Source of the DNA: Vibrio lentus
GTDB taxonomy: Bacteria; Pseudomonadota; Gammaproteobacteria; Enterobacterales; Vibrionaceae
Assembly: GCF_030409755.1 (NCBI RefSeq)
Contig: NZ_JAUFQE010000002.1
Coordinates: 3,596,001 to 3,660,000 of the forward strand
Length of the DNA: 64,000 nucleotides
Direction: 5' to 3'
A program made the translations under genes and the position numbers. Positions 47,757 to 58,249 of this stretch are shown here, piece by piece. Under the pieces are notes generated by a model that was not told the origin of the DNA, searched no databases, and saw nothing but the letters and a program-made list of their open reading frames with translations. The first letter of the stretch is position 1. Each line of letters opens with the position of its first letter.

Positions 47757-48068
47757 ATGCAAAAGCATCAATTAGACATGTGGTTACATGGAGAGCATAA
47801 AGACTCTTATCAAACACCTAAAGTGTACGTTATTGGCTGTTCCGATATCTCGGAATATCTGTTGGCGGTAGAATATAAACACAAGCTGGAACCCGTTAAG
47901 CAAGACGGAGAACCGCTTCACTTTGGATCCTTAGATCAAGTGAAAGAGGAGTTGCTCCGGCTGGGCTTTGAAAAGGCATACCTGCGTTTGCACAATGCGT
48001 ATGATGAGTTTGGTAATGAACCAAGCCAAAGCTACTGCGATATAGAGCTAGCTCTAAAGCCGCATTAG
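47757..48068 (+). CDS. Small conserved protein, possibly DUF6482
   Basis: A 103-residue acidic cytoplasmic protein with GGAGG seven bases before the ATG. Features are YVIGCSDISEYLLAVEYKHK, then a Gly-Ser-Leu-Asp stretch and a C-terminal SYCDIELAL. I believe it belongs to DUF6482, a Vibrio-type family, but this is recall of a pattern and not certain. Function unknown. Confidence 0.65.
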   Translation: MQKHQLDMWLHGEHKDSYQTPKVYVIGCSDISEYLLAVEYKHKLEPVKQDGEPLHFGSLDQVKEELLRLGFEKAYLRLHNAYDEFGNEPSQSYCDIELALKPH

Positions 48069-48162
48069 AACGCCTCTGTAACACACGACAACCAATGTCA
48101 TCCATTGCGTTAGTCATTGGCGAAACAAGTGTTAATCGCAAGGCACAGTGGCTGTGAGCTAT

Positions 48163-48828
48163 TTATGCATAGTGTGTTGTGAGCAAGTTATGGGTGAACT
48201 GGGTTCGTAGGTAGAAACCACGAGGTTTGGTCTTGATAGGTTTCCCACTCGCACCATACGCTTCTGTTAGTACTCGGCTGTTTGCTGCTTTCGGTCGTAA
48301 ATGCAATGCTTCTCCGTGCCTTGCTGTGATCTGCTCAACATTGCCTAACACGATCAGCTCCATCAGTTCTTCCCAATCCCTTTTTAAGATCTCGTCTTCC
48401 GCTGGGGTTGGCGTCCAGAGTAAAGGGGATCCGACATGTCTTTCTGCAAGCGGGATCTCTCGCTCACCTTCTACGGGAATCCACAACACTTTAGAGAGCT
48501 TGTTTCGGACGTGACTGGTTTCCCATGTTAATCCTTGTACTCCCATTAAGGGGGCGACACAGACAAAGGTTGTTTCTAAAGGCTTGCCAGAATAACCAAT
48601 AGGAATACTTTTTAGTTCGATCCCTAGCTTAGCAAAATCTTGCTCTGGCTTACTGCCTGCTGCTGCACCCAAATGCCATTCTAATAGTTGCCCAACCCAG
48701 CCTTTATCGCGCTTAAGATCGTTTGGCATGATCATCTCAGCTTCATCTGCGAGCTCTTTGAATGTCATTCCGGCGATAGCATACGCTCTGTCTAAGAGCT
48801 CTTGTTGTGTTTGTGGTTCTGGTTTCAT
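48163..48828 (-). CDS. mutH: DNA mismatch repair endonuclease MutH
   Basis: A 221-residue endonuclease that nicks the unmethylated strand at hemimethylated GATC during mismatch repair. Active-site regions are [19 protein letters not shown], with Asp, Glu and Lys of the PD-(D/E)xK type, and [11 protein letters not shown] chose ATG 48828 (MKPEPQTQQ) because it gives the Vibrio family length and N-terminus; 16 codons upstream are hydrophobic and AT-rich. The gene diverges from rppH across a region rich in DnaA boxes. Confidence 0.96.
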   Translation of the reverse strand: MKPEPQTQQELLDRAYAIAGMTFKELADEAEMIMPNDLKRDKGWVGQLLEWHLGAAAGSKPEQDFAKLGIELKSIPIGYSGKPLETTFVCVAPLMGVQGLTWETSHVRNKLSKVLWIPVEGEREIPLAERHVGSPLLWTPTPAEDEILKRDWEELMELIVLGNVEQITARHGEALHLRPKAANSRVLTEAYGASGKPIKTKPRGFYLRTQFTHNLLTTHYA

Positions 48829-48930
48829 AATAAAAGGCATGATCAAAAAAATGATTTTATCAGAAGTTATCACCAAATGCCGACTGGTTAAGAAATGATC
48901 TCATTGCTATAAAAGGGATCAAACTCATGG

Positions 48931-49408
48931 TTATCCACAGGTCATGAAGGTAATTAATTGAAATATTAATTTAGTGTATAAATAAACAGGGGTTTGTGGT
49001 GGATAAAATGCTTGCTAAATGGGGTTCAAAATGAATCTTTGACCCACCAGTGTGGATAAGCAGCGGAGTGGTTGATCTTTAACCATGTTTGATTTTGAAA
49101 AGATCTTTTGGTTTTTGACGATTATTTATTTTATGATTTTGTTTTTAAATTGATGATTTAATTTGTTTTTTATTGTTAATGGCGAGAGGGCAACTTTCGG
49201 TGTTGATGAATGTATGGATTAAAAAAAACGATTGCGGCTAATTCTTCACATAGTTATTCACAGAAAAGGTGAATAAATGTGGTCTATGTCTCACTCTTAT
49301 GTGGGTAACTAAGATTTGAGCAAAACTTATCCATATTCTTAGTTAATAGTCATAAATATAGCGCTTGTCACGTCACTAAGTTTGCTCCAATTGGGGATAT
49401 GTGGAAAA
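48931..49408. promoter_or_regulatory. DnaA-box cluster in the mutH-rppH gap, candidate DARS2-like site
   Basis: Three sites match TTATNCACA exactly: 48931-48939 (plus), 49051-49059 (minus) and 49254-49262 (plus). Four more have one mismatch: 48998-49006, 49268-49276, 49327-49335 and 49400-49408. The region is very AT-rich and without genes. E. coli DARS2, which reactivates ADP-DnaA to ATP-DnaA, lies as I recall in this same intergenic gap. Function here is inference. Confidence 0.65.
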
Positions 49409-49444
49409 ATCAGTGTAATTAAAAATTTAGATAGAGGTTGGCCA

Positions 49445-49963
49445 GTGATAGATGGCGATGGTTACCGATTAAATGTTGGTATTGTAATCTGTAACAACCA
49501 TGGTCAGGTCTTCTGGGCTAAACGATACGGGCAACATTCATGGCAATTCCCTCAAGGGGGAATAGATGAAGGTGAAACTCCGGAACAGGCAATGTACCGC
49601 GAGTTGTATGAAGAGGTTGGCCTTACAAAAAAGGATGTAAAAATCGTCGCGACAAGTCGTCATTGGTTACGCTATAAGCTACCCAAACGACTGGTTCGGT
49701 GGGATTCGAAACCTGTCTGTATTGGACAAAAACAGAAGTGGTTTCTTTTGCGCTTAGATTGCGATGAATCGCATATCAATATGCAGCGTGGAAGTACACC
49801 TGAGTTTGATGGTTGGCGTTGGGTGAGTTACTGGTACCCAGTTCGACAAGTTGTTTCTTTCAAGCGAGATGTTTACCGTCGAGCAATGAAAGAATTCGCA
49901 TCTTTAGCAATGCCGTTTAAAGAGCGAAAAACAAAAGGAAAACGCAAATTGCGTAGAGGTTAA
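49445..49963 (+). CDS. rppH: RNA pyrophosphohydrolase RppH
   Basis: A 172-residue Nudix enzyme that removes pyrophosphate from mRNA 5' ends and triggers decay. The Nudix box is [20 protein letters not shown] plus [23 protein letters not shown] and [16 protein letters not shown] are highly conserved RppH stretches. The start is GTG 49445 with GAGG seven bases upstream and family-typical start sequence. The gene is two bases from ptsP, so the two are an operon. Confidence 0.96.
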   Translation: MIDGDGYRLNVGIVICNNHGQVFWAKRYGQHSWQFPQGGIDEGETPEQAMYRELYEEVGLTKKDVKIVATSRHWLRYKLPKRLVRWDSKPVCIGQKQKWFLLRLDCDESHINMQRGSTPEFDGWRWVSYWYPVRQVVSFKRDVYRRAMKEFASLAMPFKERKTKGKRKLRRG

Positions 49964-51844
49964 GCATGCTCAGCCAACTAAGGGAAATAGTTGAACACGT
50001 ATCAAGAGTTGAAGATGTGTCGACGGCTCTTGATATTTTGGTGAAAGAGACATGCAGTGCGATGCAGACAGAGTGCTGCACCGTGTATCTAGCGAATAAT
50101 GATATGCAGCGCCTTGAGTTGATGGCAACTCAAGGCCTGATCTTTGAAGGGAATAGTATTCAGATTGGTTTTGACGAAGGCTTAGTTGGTCTTGTCAAAA
50201 GAAGTGCTGAACCTATTAACCTTGCACAGGCATCTGCTCACCCAGCTTATAAGTTTTTTCCAGAACTAGGAGAAAGTGTTTATCACTCTTTTCTAGGCAC
50301 TCCGATTATCCATCGCAAGCAAGTGCTTGGCGTTTTGGTTATTCAACAGAAATCCCCTCGTTTATTCAGTGAGATGGAAGAGTCTTTCCTTGTCACTCTC
50401 TCTGCTCAACTTGCGGTTATTGTGGCGCATGCCCAAACTCAAGGCCATTGGCTTCTTGAGCAACAGAAGCTACCTGCGACCAAGGGTATTGCTGCATCAT
50501 CGGGCGTTGCGATCGGTGATTTATGGTGGGACAACACCCAGCCTGAATTAACCGATGTTTATCCAGCATCGACGCTCAATGTTGAAAGAGAGCATGAGTT
50601 GTTGGCTGTTGCCGTCGAAAATGCCCTCAATGACTTTAAGCGCATGCGAAAGCGTTTAGACAGTGAAATCAATAAAGATGCGTTGGCGATCTTTGATCTG
50701 TTTACTCACTTACTCAACGATCCGATGTTGCGTAAGGATCTGAAGAGTCAAATCCAGAAAGGCGATAAAGCCGATTGGGCATTAAGACAGGTTGTTGAGA
50801 GCTACTCGAATCGCTTTGCCCGTATGTCTGATGTCTACCTTCGAGAGAGGGCGCAAGACATTCGCGAGTTGGGTCAAAGGCTGCTTTATTTCCTTCACAA
50901 CTCAGAGCACGAACTGCGGACTCTAGATAAACCGATTATCTTGGTGGTACGTGAGTTAACGGCTTCTGTTTTAGCGTCGATTCCTAAAGAGAAGTTATTA
51001 GCTGTCGTTTCCTTGGAAGGGGCGGCGAACTCGCACGCGGCTATTTTATCTCGCGCGTTAGGCATTCCCTCGGTAATGGGGGTAAACCTCAACCTAGCTC
51101 AAGCCAATGGCAAACAAGCGATTGTCGATGGTTACAGCGGTGAGATCTTTATTGAGCCGACTCAGAGCCTACTGAGCGAATACCAAGGGCTAATTCTAGA
51201 AGAGAGTGAACTCTCCTCTATGGTTAACCGAGAATTATACTTACCTGCAAAAACCCAAGATGACCGACAGGTCGAGATCTTGCTTAATGCGGGCTTAAGT
51301 GCCGACACCAATATTGCGATCAACCAAGGGGTGGATGGCGTAGGCCTGTATCGAACAGAAATCTCTTTCTTGTTACAACAAAGGTTCCCGTCAGAAGACG
51401 AACAGTTCAAGCAGTATCGTTCTGTGCTCGCGAGTTATCCAGAGAAGCAAGTTGTGATGCGAACCTTGGATATTGGTGGCGATAAGGCGTTACCTTACTT
51501 CCCAATAGAAGAAGACAATCCATTCCTTGGCTGGCGTGGTATTCGTTTTACCCTTGATCATCCCGACATCTTTATTATCCAATTGCGTGCGATGTTACGT
51601 GCGAGTTGTGATAGCCAGAACTTGAGTATCTTGTTGCCGATGATCTCTAGCACTCAAGAACTGGATGATACTGTTCAACTCATTGAGCAAGCCTATGACG
51701 AAGTGCACGAGCTTGATAACCGAGTGCGTATGCCTCGTATCGGTATCATGATTGAAGTGCCATCCATGCTTTACCTTCTTCCGCTTATTGCGGATAAAGT
51801 TGATTTCGTTTCGGTGGGTACCAATGACTTAACTCAATATTTAT

Positions 51845-52465
51845 TGGCTCCTCAAAACCACCGCCTAGGGCGGTGGTGATTGTTCCTTGAGGCTATAGCC
51901 TGAAGAAGTGCCCATGTTAGAAGTAACCTCTTATTCACCACAAGTAAGAGGAAACAACCACATGGGCGATTACAGAAGTTCATCACATGTCTATTGGCGT
52001 TGCAAATACCATATAGTTTGGACTCCAAAGTACAGATATAAGATTTTGAAAGATAAGGTAGGAAAGGAGCTTTATCGTTCAATCTATATTTTGTGCAATA
52101 TGAAAGACTGCGAAGTTTTAGAATTAAATGTTCAACCAGATCATGTTCATCTTGTTGTCATTATTCCTCCCAAGTTATCAGTATCGAGTTTGTTAGGAGT
52201 TTTAAAAGGCCGAACAGCAATTCGACTTTTCAATAGATTCCCACATATACGTAAGAAATTATGGGGAAATCACTTTTGGGCTAGAGGGTATTTTGTAGAT
52301 ACGGTCGGTGTGAATGAAGAAGTCATTCGGCGATATGTACGACACCAAGATAAGCAGGACATAGAGTATGAACAACAATTACAGTTATTGAAGAACTGAT
52401 AGCGCGGACGCCCCCTTTTAGGGGGTTATAAAGCAAAACCGCCTTCTAAGAAGGCGGATATTTTT
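51845..52465 (+). mobile_element. IS200/IS605-family element, copy 2, inside ptsP
   Basis: A 621-bp copy, apparently identical to those at 46231 and 55459, in the same orientation. The target is TTTAT in the ptsP codons for Tyr-Leu-Leu. No target duplication, as expected for a Y1 single-strand transposase. This copy defines the element ends exactly because the empty site can be rebuilt from the split gene. Confidence 0.95.
51962..52399 (+). CDS. tnpA: IS200-type TnpA transposase (copy 2)
   Basis: Same 145-residue protein as copy 1, with HVH and Tyr motifs intact. The ribosome-binding site is in the same hairpin. Confidence 0.92.
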   Translation: MGDYRSSSHVYWRCKYHIVWTPKYRYKILKDKVGKELYRSIYILCNMKDCEVLELNVQPDHVHLVVIIPPKLSVSSLLGVLKGRTAIRLFNRFPHIRKKLWGNHFWARGYFVDTVGVNEEVIRRYVRHQDKQDIEYEQQLQLLKN

Positions 52466-52844
52466 TGGCGGTTGACCGGAACAATTCCCGCGTATCTGAT
52501 GTCTATGAATCCATGCACCCTGCAGTGATCATGGCATTGAAACACATCCATGATACTTGTAAGCAATATCAATTGCCTGTGTGTATATGTGGAGAGCTCG
52601 CGGGTGATCCAATGGGCGCATTGCTCTTGATTGGATTAGGGTATGAGACGTTAAGTATGAATACCTCAAATGTCGCAAGGACTAAGTATTTGATTCGTCA
52701 ATCTAAGCTTAGTGAACTGCAAGATTTGGCAAATGAGGCGCTATCAAAACCGTATGGAAGTGACATCTATAGTATGATGCTCAACTATTTCGAAGAGCGT
52801 GAATTTACAGGCTTCATTCGAGCGGGTAAAAAATAGGATTTAAC

Positions 52845-53636
52845 GTGTCATACGAACTCATTGGCTTGTTGGCAGGCCTTGGTGCTGTTGTTGGTGTTTT
52901 AGCGGGTTTGCTGGGCATTGGTGGTGGTTTGCTGGTGGTTCCAGCCTTGCTGTTTTTGCTTCCTAAAGCGGGTATTCCTCAAGAGTTTGCAATGCAGATG
53001 GCGTTAGCGACTTCGTTATCAACCATTATTGTTACCTCCGGATCTTCTGCGATTAATCACCTAAAGCTAGGCAACGTCGAGATCTTTGTTGTGAAGTGGC
53101 TGATGCCTGGAGTGGTGGTTGGTGGCTTCCTAGGTTCTTTCATCGCAGACGTTATTCCCGCGCAATATCTGCCGAAGGTATTTGGTGTGATTGTCTTGGT
53201 ATTGGCATTGCAGATGCTGCTATCCATTCGTTCAACAAGCCAAAAAGTAATGCCTAGTTCGGCAAAGACGATGATGTATGGCGGCGGAATTGGTGTGGTA
53301 TCGAGCTTAGCGGGTATTGGCGGAGGGTCTTTATCTGTGCCTTTCCTGAATCATCACGGTGTGGAAATGCGCAAAGCCGTAGGTTCATCTTCAGTATGTG
53401 GTTGTGTCATTGCGATTTCAGGGATGCTTGGATTCATTTGGCATGGTTCATCGGTTAACGATTTGCCCGCTTTCAGTTTAGGCTACGTGTATCTACCCGC
53501 TCTGGTTGCGATATCTTGTACGTCAGTGTTGACCACTCGAATTGGCGCTAAGTTGGCGACTCAACTGCCAACGCCAGTGTTGAAAAAATTCTTTGCGGTA
53601 TTTTTAATGTTTATAGCATCGATGATGCTGCTGTAG
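52845..53636 (+). CDS. TauE/SafE family membrane permease
   Basis: A 263-residue inner-membrane protein with about seven or eight membrane segments. Two repeats, GLLGIGGGLLVVPAL and SLAGIGGGSLSVPFL, mark the TauE/SafE (DUF81) family, whose members export sulfite, sulfoacetate or similar anions. GTG start with AGGA upstream. It follows ptsP closely (eight bases) and precedes lgt, so it was probably in the rppH-ptsP transcript, which the IS may now disturb. Confidence 0.9.
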   Translation: MSYELIGLLAGLGAVVGVLAGLLGIGGGLLVVPALLFLLPKAGIPQEFAMQMALATSLSTIIVTSGSSAINHLKLGNVEIFVVKWLMPGVVVGGFLGSFIADVIPAQYLPKVFGVIVLVLALQMLLSIRSTSQKVMPSSAKTMMYGGGIGVVSSLAGIGGGSLSVPFLNHHGVEMRKAVGSSSVCGCVIAISGMLGFIWHGSSVNDLPAFSLGYVYLPALVAISCTSVLTTRIGAKLATQLPTPVLKKFFAVFLMFIASMMLL

Positions 53637-53724
53637 TGTATTTCTCCGTTGGTTGTTTTGCTGAGTTGCTTAATTTCAGTGAAGCAGTTAACCCATTGTT
53701 TATTATTTAGATAGAGAGCCAAGT

Positions 53725-54546
53725 ATGTCTCAGGGTTTTATCGAATTCCCAAATATCGATCCTGTTCTTATTGAATTAGGACCAATCTCAGTTCGTTGGT
53801 ATGGCCTAATGTACCTGGTCGGTTTTATGTTCGCGCTTTGGTTAGCAAATCGCCGAGCTGATCAACCTGGTAGCGGTTGGACTCGAGAGCAAGTGTCAGA
53901 TTTACTGTTTGCTGGCTTTCTAGGTGTGGTGCTTGGTGGCCGTATTGGCTACGTAATTTTCTACAACTTTGACCTATTCCTCGCAGATCCTCTTTACCTC
54001 TTTAAGGTATGGACTGGCGGTATGTCTTTCCACGGTGGTTTGCTTGGTGTTATCACTGCGATGTTCTGGTATGCCAAAAAGAACGGTCGAACCTTCTTTG
54101 GTGTCGCAGACATGATTGCACCATTGGTGCCATTTGGTTTAGGTATGGGACGTATGGGTAACTTCATGAACAGCGAGCTTTGGGGCCGTGTGACTGATGT
54201 TCCATGGGCGATCGTGTTCCCTAATGGTGGTCCACTTCCTCGCCACCCATCTCAGCTTTATGAAATGGCGCTTGAAGGTATTGTGCTGTTCTTCATCTTG
54301 AACTGGTTCATCAAAAAGCCGCGTCCTCTAGGTTCTGTATCAGGGTTATTCCTAGCAGGATATGGTACATTCCGCTTCCTAGTTGAATATGTACGTGAAC
54401 CTGATGCTCAACTTGGCTTGTTCGGTGGGTTTATCTCGATGGGACAAATCCTATCACTGCCAATGGTTATTGTCGGTGCGCTGATGATGGTTTGGGCATA
54501 CAAGCGTGGTCACTACAAAGACGAATTACCACAACAAACGAAGTAA
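53725..54546 (+). CDS. lgt: Prolipoprotein diacylglyceryl transferase
   Basis: A 273-residue inner-membrane enzyme with seven membrane segments, attaching diacylglycerol to the lipobox Cys of prolipoproteins. Signature stretches are [43 protein letters not shown] and HPSQLYEM. Lies immediately before thyA (nine bases), as in E. coli. Confidence 0.97.
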   Translation: MSQGFIEFPNIDPVLIELGPISVRWYGLMYLVGFMFALWLANRRADQPGSGWTREQVSDLLFAGFLGVVLGGRIGYVIFYNFDLFLADPLYLFKVWTGGMSFHGGLLGVITAMFWYAKKNGRTFFGVADMIAPLVPFGLGMGRMGNFMNSELWGRVTDVPWAIVFPNGGPLPRHPSQLYEMALEGIVLFFILNWFIKKPRPLGSVSGLFLAGYGTFRFLVEYVREPDAQLGLFGGFISMGQILSLPMVIVGALMMVWAYKRGHYKDELPQQTK

Positions 54547-54555
54547 GGAATTGGT

Positions 54556-55407
54556 GTGAAACAGTATTTAGATCTCTGTCAGCGTATCGTTGATGACGGT
54601 ACTTGGATTGAAAATGAACGCACGGGCAAGCGCTGCCTAACCGTGATCAATGCTGACCTTGAATATGATGTTGGTAATAACCAATTCCCACTGGTAACAA
54701 CGCGTAAGAGCTTTTGGAAAGCGGCAGTTGCTGAACTGCTTGGCTATATCCGTGGTTACGATAATGCTGAAGATTTTCGCAAGCTAGGAACTAAAACTTG
54801 GGATGCGAATTCGAACCTGAACGAGGCATGGCTGAATAACCCTTACCGTAAGGGTGAAGACGACATGGGCCGTGTTTACGGTGTTCAAGGACGTGCATGG
54901 GCGAAACCTGATGGCGGTCATATCGACCAACTGAAGAAGATTGTTGATGATCTAACTAACGGTATTGATGACCGCGGTGAGATCTTAAACTTCTACAACC
55001 CAGGCGAGTTCCATATGGGTTGTTTGCGTCCGTGTATGTACAGCCACCACTTCTCTCTGCTTGGTGACACTCTGTACCTAAACAGTACTCAGCGCTCTTG
55101 TGACGTACCTTTAGGTTTGAATTTCAATATGGTTCAAGTGTATGTGTTCCTCGCTATCATGGCGCAGATCACCGGCAAGAAAGCGGGTGTGGCTTATCAC
55201 AAGCTTGTTAACGCTCATATCTATGAAGATCAACTTGCACCAATGCGTGATGTTCAGTTGAAGCGTGAGCCTCTAGCTGGCCCTACATTCCATATCAATC
55301 CTGAAATTAAGTCTCTAGAAGATTTAGAAACGTGGGTAACGATGGATGACTTCTGGGTTGAAGATTACGAATGCCACGAAGCGATTAAGTACCCGTTCTC
55401 GGTGTAA
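54556..55407 (+). CDS. thyA: Thymidylate synthase
   Basis: A 283-residue folate-dependent enzyme methylating dUMP to dTMP. The catalytic Cys lies in [13 protein letters not shown] and the dUMP-binding motif in [15 protein letters not shown], followed by [13 protein letters not shown]. The start is GTG 54556 with AAGGA seven bases upstream. The active-site neighbourhood differs slightly from the E. coli enzyme but the key residues are present. It is second in an lgt-thyA pair; copy 3 of the IS sits in its terminator. Confidence 0.96.
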   Translation: MKQYLDLCQRIVDDGTWIENERTGKRCLTVINADLEYDVGNNQFPLVTTRKSFWKAAVAELLGYIRGYDNAEDFRKLGTKTWDANSNLNEAWLNNPYRKGEDDMGRVYGVQGRAWAKPDGGHIDQLKKIVDDLTNGIDDRGEILNFYNPGEFHMGCLRPCMYSHHFSLLGDTLYLNSTQRSCDVPLGLNFNMVQVYVFLAIMAQITGKKAGVAYHKLVNAHIYEDQLAPMRDVQLKREPLAGPTFHINPEIKSLEDLETWVTMDDFWVEDYECHEAIKYPFSV

Positions 55408-55429
55408 TTTAATCCGTTTTCTTTGATTG

Positions 55430-55456
55430 AAAGGCTGCCTCTGTGCAGCCTTTTTT
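55430..55456 (+). terminator. Terminator after thyA, entered by IS copy 3
   Basis: Stem AAAGGCTGC with GCAGCCTTT and a T-run; the IS inserts within the tail at TTTAT. Confidence 0.88.
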
Positions 55457-55458
55457 AT

Positions 55459-56079
55459 TGGCTCCTCAAAACCACCGCCTAGGGCGGTGGTGATTGTTCC
55501 TTGAGGCTATAGCCTGAAGAAGTGCCCATGTTAGAAGTAACCTCTTATTCACCACAAGTAAGAGGAAACAACCACATGGGCGATTACAGAAGTTCATCAC
55601 ATGTCTATTGGCGTTGCAAATACCATATAGTTTGGACTCCAAAGTACAGATATAAGATTTTGAAAGATAAGGTAGGAAAGGAGCTTTATCGTTCAATCTA
55701 TATTTTGTGCAATATGAAAGACTGCGAAGTTTTAGAATTAAATGTTCAACCAGATCATGTTCATCTTGTTGTCATTATTCCTCCCAAGTTATCAGTATCG
55801 AGTTTGTTAGGAGTTTTAAAAGGCCGAACAGCAATTCGACTTTTCAATAGATTCCCACATATACGTAAGAAATTATGGGGAAATCACTTTTGGGCTAGAG
55901 GGTATTTTGTAGATACGGTCGGTGTGAATGAAGAAGTCATTCGGCGATATGTACGACACCAAGATAAGCAGGACATAGAGTATGAACAACAATTACAGTT
56001 ATTGAAGAACTGATAGCGCGGACGCCCCCTTTTAGGGGGTTATAAAGCAAAACCGCCTTCTAAGAAGGCGGATATTTTT
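55459..56079 (+). mobile_element. IS200/IS605-family element, copy 3
   Basis: Third apparently identical 621-bp copy, same orientation, after TTTAT in the T-run of the thyA terminator. It leaves thyA intact, though it may alter read-through into the next gene. Confidence 0.93.
55576..56013 (+). CDS. tnpA: IS200-type TnpA transposase (copy 3)
   Basis: Same 145-residue transposase as the other two copies. Confidence 0.92.
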   Translation: MGDYRSSSHVYWRCKYHIVWTPKYRYKILKDKVGKELYRSIYILCNMKDCEVLELNVQPDHVHLVVIIPPKLSVSSLLGVLKGRTAIRLFNRFPHIRKKLWGNHFWARGYFVDTVGVNEEVIRRYVRHQDKQDIEYEQQLQLLKN

Positions 56080-56152
56080 TTCTGATGCTTGGCTTGCTTA
56101 CTATTTGTAAAACCAATAACCTTGAGTGGTCTTTTCTAACTACAGAACTACT

Positions 56153-57547
56153 ATGACTCGCTCGCATTGCTTTGTATTGCAACACGACTTTCCTGTTGCT
56201 TTCTACCCTGATAAAAATCAGTTAGTGGTTGATAGTGAAGCGATTCATTTAGAGCCATTACAGGCAAAGTTACTCAGTTATTTCATCGAAAATCGCGGGC
56301 AAGTAGTGAGCACTCAGCAGATAGCTGCTGATGTGTGGCAAAGAACTCAAGTGTCTGACAATTTGGTCAGACAGGTCATCAGTTTACTGCGCAGTCAGCT
56401 TCAGGATAAATCACGTCCATATCGCATTATTCAGACTATTCCTAAGCAAGGTTACCTGTTCGATGTTGAGGTGACTCAGCCGAGCGTTGAACCAACTCCC
56501 GTCGAGAGTGTCTCTCAACCTGAACCTAAAGCTCTTGTCGCTAAGTCCAAAAAGAAAACCATCGCACTGATTACAACCGCAGTATTCTCGATTGGCTTGA
56601 TTGCAACTTGGGCATGGCAAAGCGATATCCCAGCCAATGACGCTACGGTTATTTCTGCTCATCAAAGTGATGTGATTCCCGTTTATATCCATGACATAAC
56701 ACTCGATTCTGCGAATGATTATGAGATGTCAGAAAGTGTCTATAACTACCTTTTCTACGGGTTGAACTCGGCTAAAAACTTATCGGGTTACCATTTCTCT
56801 CAGCTTGCTAAGCAGAGTAAGCAATCACTTGCTGACAAGGGTGTTGAGCTTAAAAGCTGGCTGAAACAGAAGGATGACAGTTATGTACTGAGCGTGCTTG
56901 TGCAAAACAATCGCCAACTCAATCAAAACCAGAAAGTAGAAAAAACCTTTAGCCAAGATAGCTTTTTTGATGCTATTGGAGATGTCATTCTTGAGATCAA
57001 AGCCATTATTGCGCCAATGAATGCAGAGTATGGAGTGGCAAGCCATCGAGTGACTTCTATTGATAACTATGAAGATTGGAAGGTTATCTCTGAGGGAATA
57101 TCTCTTTTTTACCAAGGTAAAGGTGGTCAGCCATTTTCGGATATCGCTACTCAATTGGAAACGATTCAAGAGCAAGGGCGAGATAATTATCTGGTTAATG
57201 CTTTACTGTCGTATTCGGAATCTCTGGCTTACTTACAAGGCCATGAACAGGAAGATCGAGAACAAGCGTTACTATTGGCAAAGCAAGCTTTCGAGATGAA
57301 CCCACGTTGTGATATCGCTAATCTTACGTTGGGTCTTGCATTGTTAATTAACCAACATGCTAACCAAGCTTTCCCTTACCTCTCTTACGCTGCTGAAAGT
57401 ACACCGAGCCCTATCAGCTTTTATCTGCTCAGCGTGGCTGACAAGCTGTCGGACAACCCAAAAGGTTCGCAATACAACTATCAACGCTATACCGAAGTGA
57501 AAAAAGAGCATAACGGTCAACTGTTTGATCTTATTGAATCTTTATAA
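56153..57547 (+). CDS. CadC/ToxR-like membrane transcriptional regulator
   Basis: A 464-residue one-component regulator. The N-terminal about 105 residues form an OmpR/ToxR-type winged helix: LEPLQAKLLSYFIENRGQVV, then VSDNLVRQVISLLRSQL and RIIQTIPKQGYLF. A proline- and lysine-rich linker leads to a single membrane segment (about residues 140-158, IALITTAVFSIGLIATWAW). The periplasmic part is unrecognised, its end (about 350-450) being helical, TPR-like. The ATG at 56153 gives a normal start; a GTG at 56126 is also in frame. It could sense an envelope or host signal; nothing in the sequence identifies it. Confidence 0.87.
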   Translation: MTRSHCFVLQHDFPVAFYPDKNQLVVDSEAIHLEPLQAKLLSYFIENRGQVVSTQQIAADVWQRTQVSDNLVRQVISLLRSQLQDKSRPYRIIQTIPKQGYLFDVEVTQPSVEPTPVESVSQPEPKALVAKSKKKTIALITTAVFSIGLIATWAWQSDIPANDATVISAHQSDVIPVYIHDITLDSANDYEMSESVYNYLFYGLNSAKNLSGYHFSQLAKQSKQSLADKGVELKSWLKQKDDSYVLSVLVQNNRQLNQNQKVEKTFSQDSFFDAIGDVILEIKAIIAPMNAEYGVASHRVTSIDNYEDWKVISEGISLFYQGKGGQPFSDIATQLETIQEQGRDNYLVNALLSYSESLAYLQGHEQEDREQALLLAKQAFEMNPRCDIANLTLGLALLINQHANQAFPYLSYAAESTPSPISFYLLSVADKLSDNPKGSQYNYQRYTEVKKEHNGQLFDLIESL

Positions 57548-57764
57548 AAAATAAACCTTTCCTAAACCATGAAATGCGTTTTCAAACGAAGGTGTTTCGT
57601 GAGAGCTGATGGCTACGGTATTTCCGTAAGGTTTCCTTGTGCTAACAGGCTTCTCAACATGTTTGATTATTGTTTGGACTTAGGCTCGATTGCCTTGCAT
57701 CAAGCGTAAAAACATCGACTTTCACATACTGGTCACCAAATCATTTACTATTTGGGGTATACAC

Positions 57765-58241
57765 ATGTTGAAGAAGTTTGCTTTTCAGATCATTCCAATT
57801 CAGATCTTCTTATTCGTCTTTTGGTTCAAAAATGGCTTTATCGATAAAGTGATGGGCGTGCTACTTGGCTTCATTACACCCGATACCGCTTATTCGGGTG
57901 ACACTTGGGCTGGCTGGAAAGGCTATATTGTCGGCACTTGGGATAAGAGCCAAGTCGGTCATGTTTTACTGAGCCCTACGTTCGATTTTATGTTTCCTAT
58001 TCTGATTGCTTTGCAATGTTTACCATTTTTATTGGTACTTCGCTCGGTGATCGCTGGTGAATTCATGGCTGGTAAAGAACGCCCGTGGTTACTCTATGCG
58101 GCTTTTTCTTCTCTATTCGTGACAAGTTGTATGGCTTTCACTCAAACCATCACTGGCGCAAGCGATGGGCAATATTTGTGGCAGTTTATCGGTTTTAGCA
58201 TGGTGGCCATTATGTACCTGCGTAATGAGCAAGGTAAGTAA
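57765..58241 (+). CDS. Hypothetical integral membrane protein
   Basis: A 158-residue protein with about four membrane segments (near 8-25, 88-105, 115-135 and 140-155). The start at ATG 57765 (MLKKFAFQIIP) is supported by GGGG eight bases upstream; the frame continues further back without a ribosome-binding site. I do not recognise a family. It is in the same direction as the CadC-like gene but over 200 bases away. Confidence 0.7.
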   Translation: MLKKFAFQIIPIQIFLFVFWFKNGFIDKVMGVLLGFITPDTAYSGDTWAGWKGYIVGTWDKSQVGHVLLSPTFDFMFPILIALQCLPFLLVLRSVIAGEFMAGKERPWLLYAAFSSLFVTSCMAFTQTITGASDGQYLWQFIGFSMVAIMYLRNEQGK

Positions 58242-58249
58242 GCGTTTTT

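Larger units (their letters stand above)
49966..52836 (+). pseudogene. ptsP: ptsP (nitrogen PTS enzyme I) interrupted by an IS200-type element
   Basis: PtsP has an N-terminal GAF domain (about residues 15-160), then a PTS enzyme I part with the phospho-His region EGAANSHAAILSRALGIPSV and a PEP-binding barrel. The gene reads normally from ATG 49966 to 51844, where the IS follows the codons for NDLTQYLL; the rest (AVDRNNSRVSDVY onward) resumes at 52466 and ends at 52836. Removing 621 bp restores a perfect frame with no other damage. The interrupted frame ends at 51879 after a 637-residue product that lacks about the last 125 residues of the barrel. The nitrogen PTS should be broken or altered, a probably recent event. 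Confidence 0.95.
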
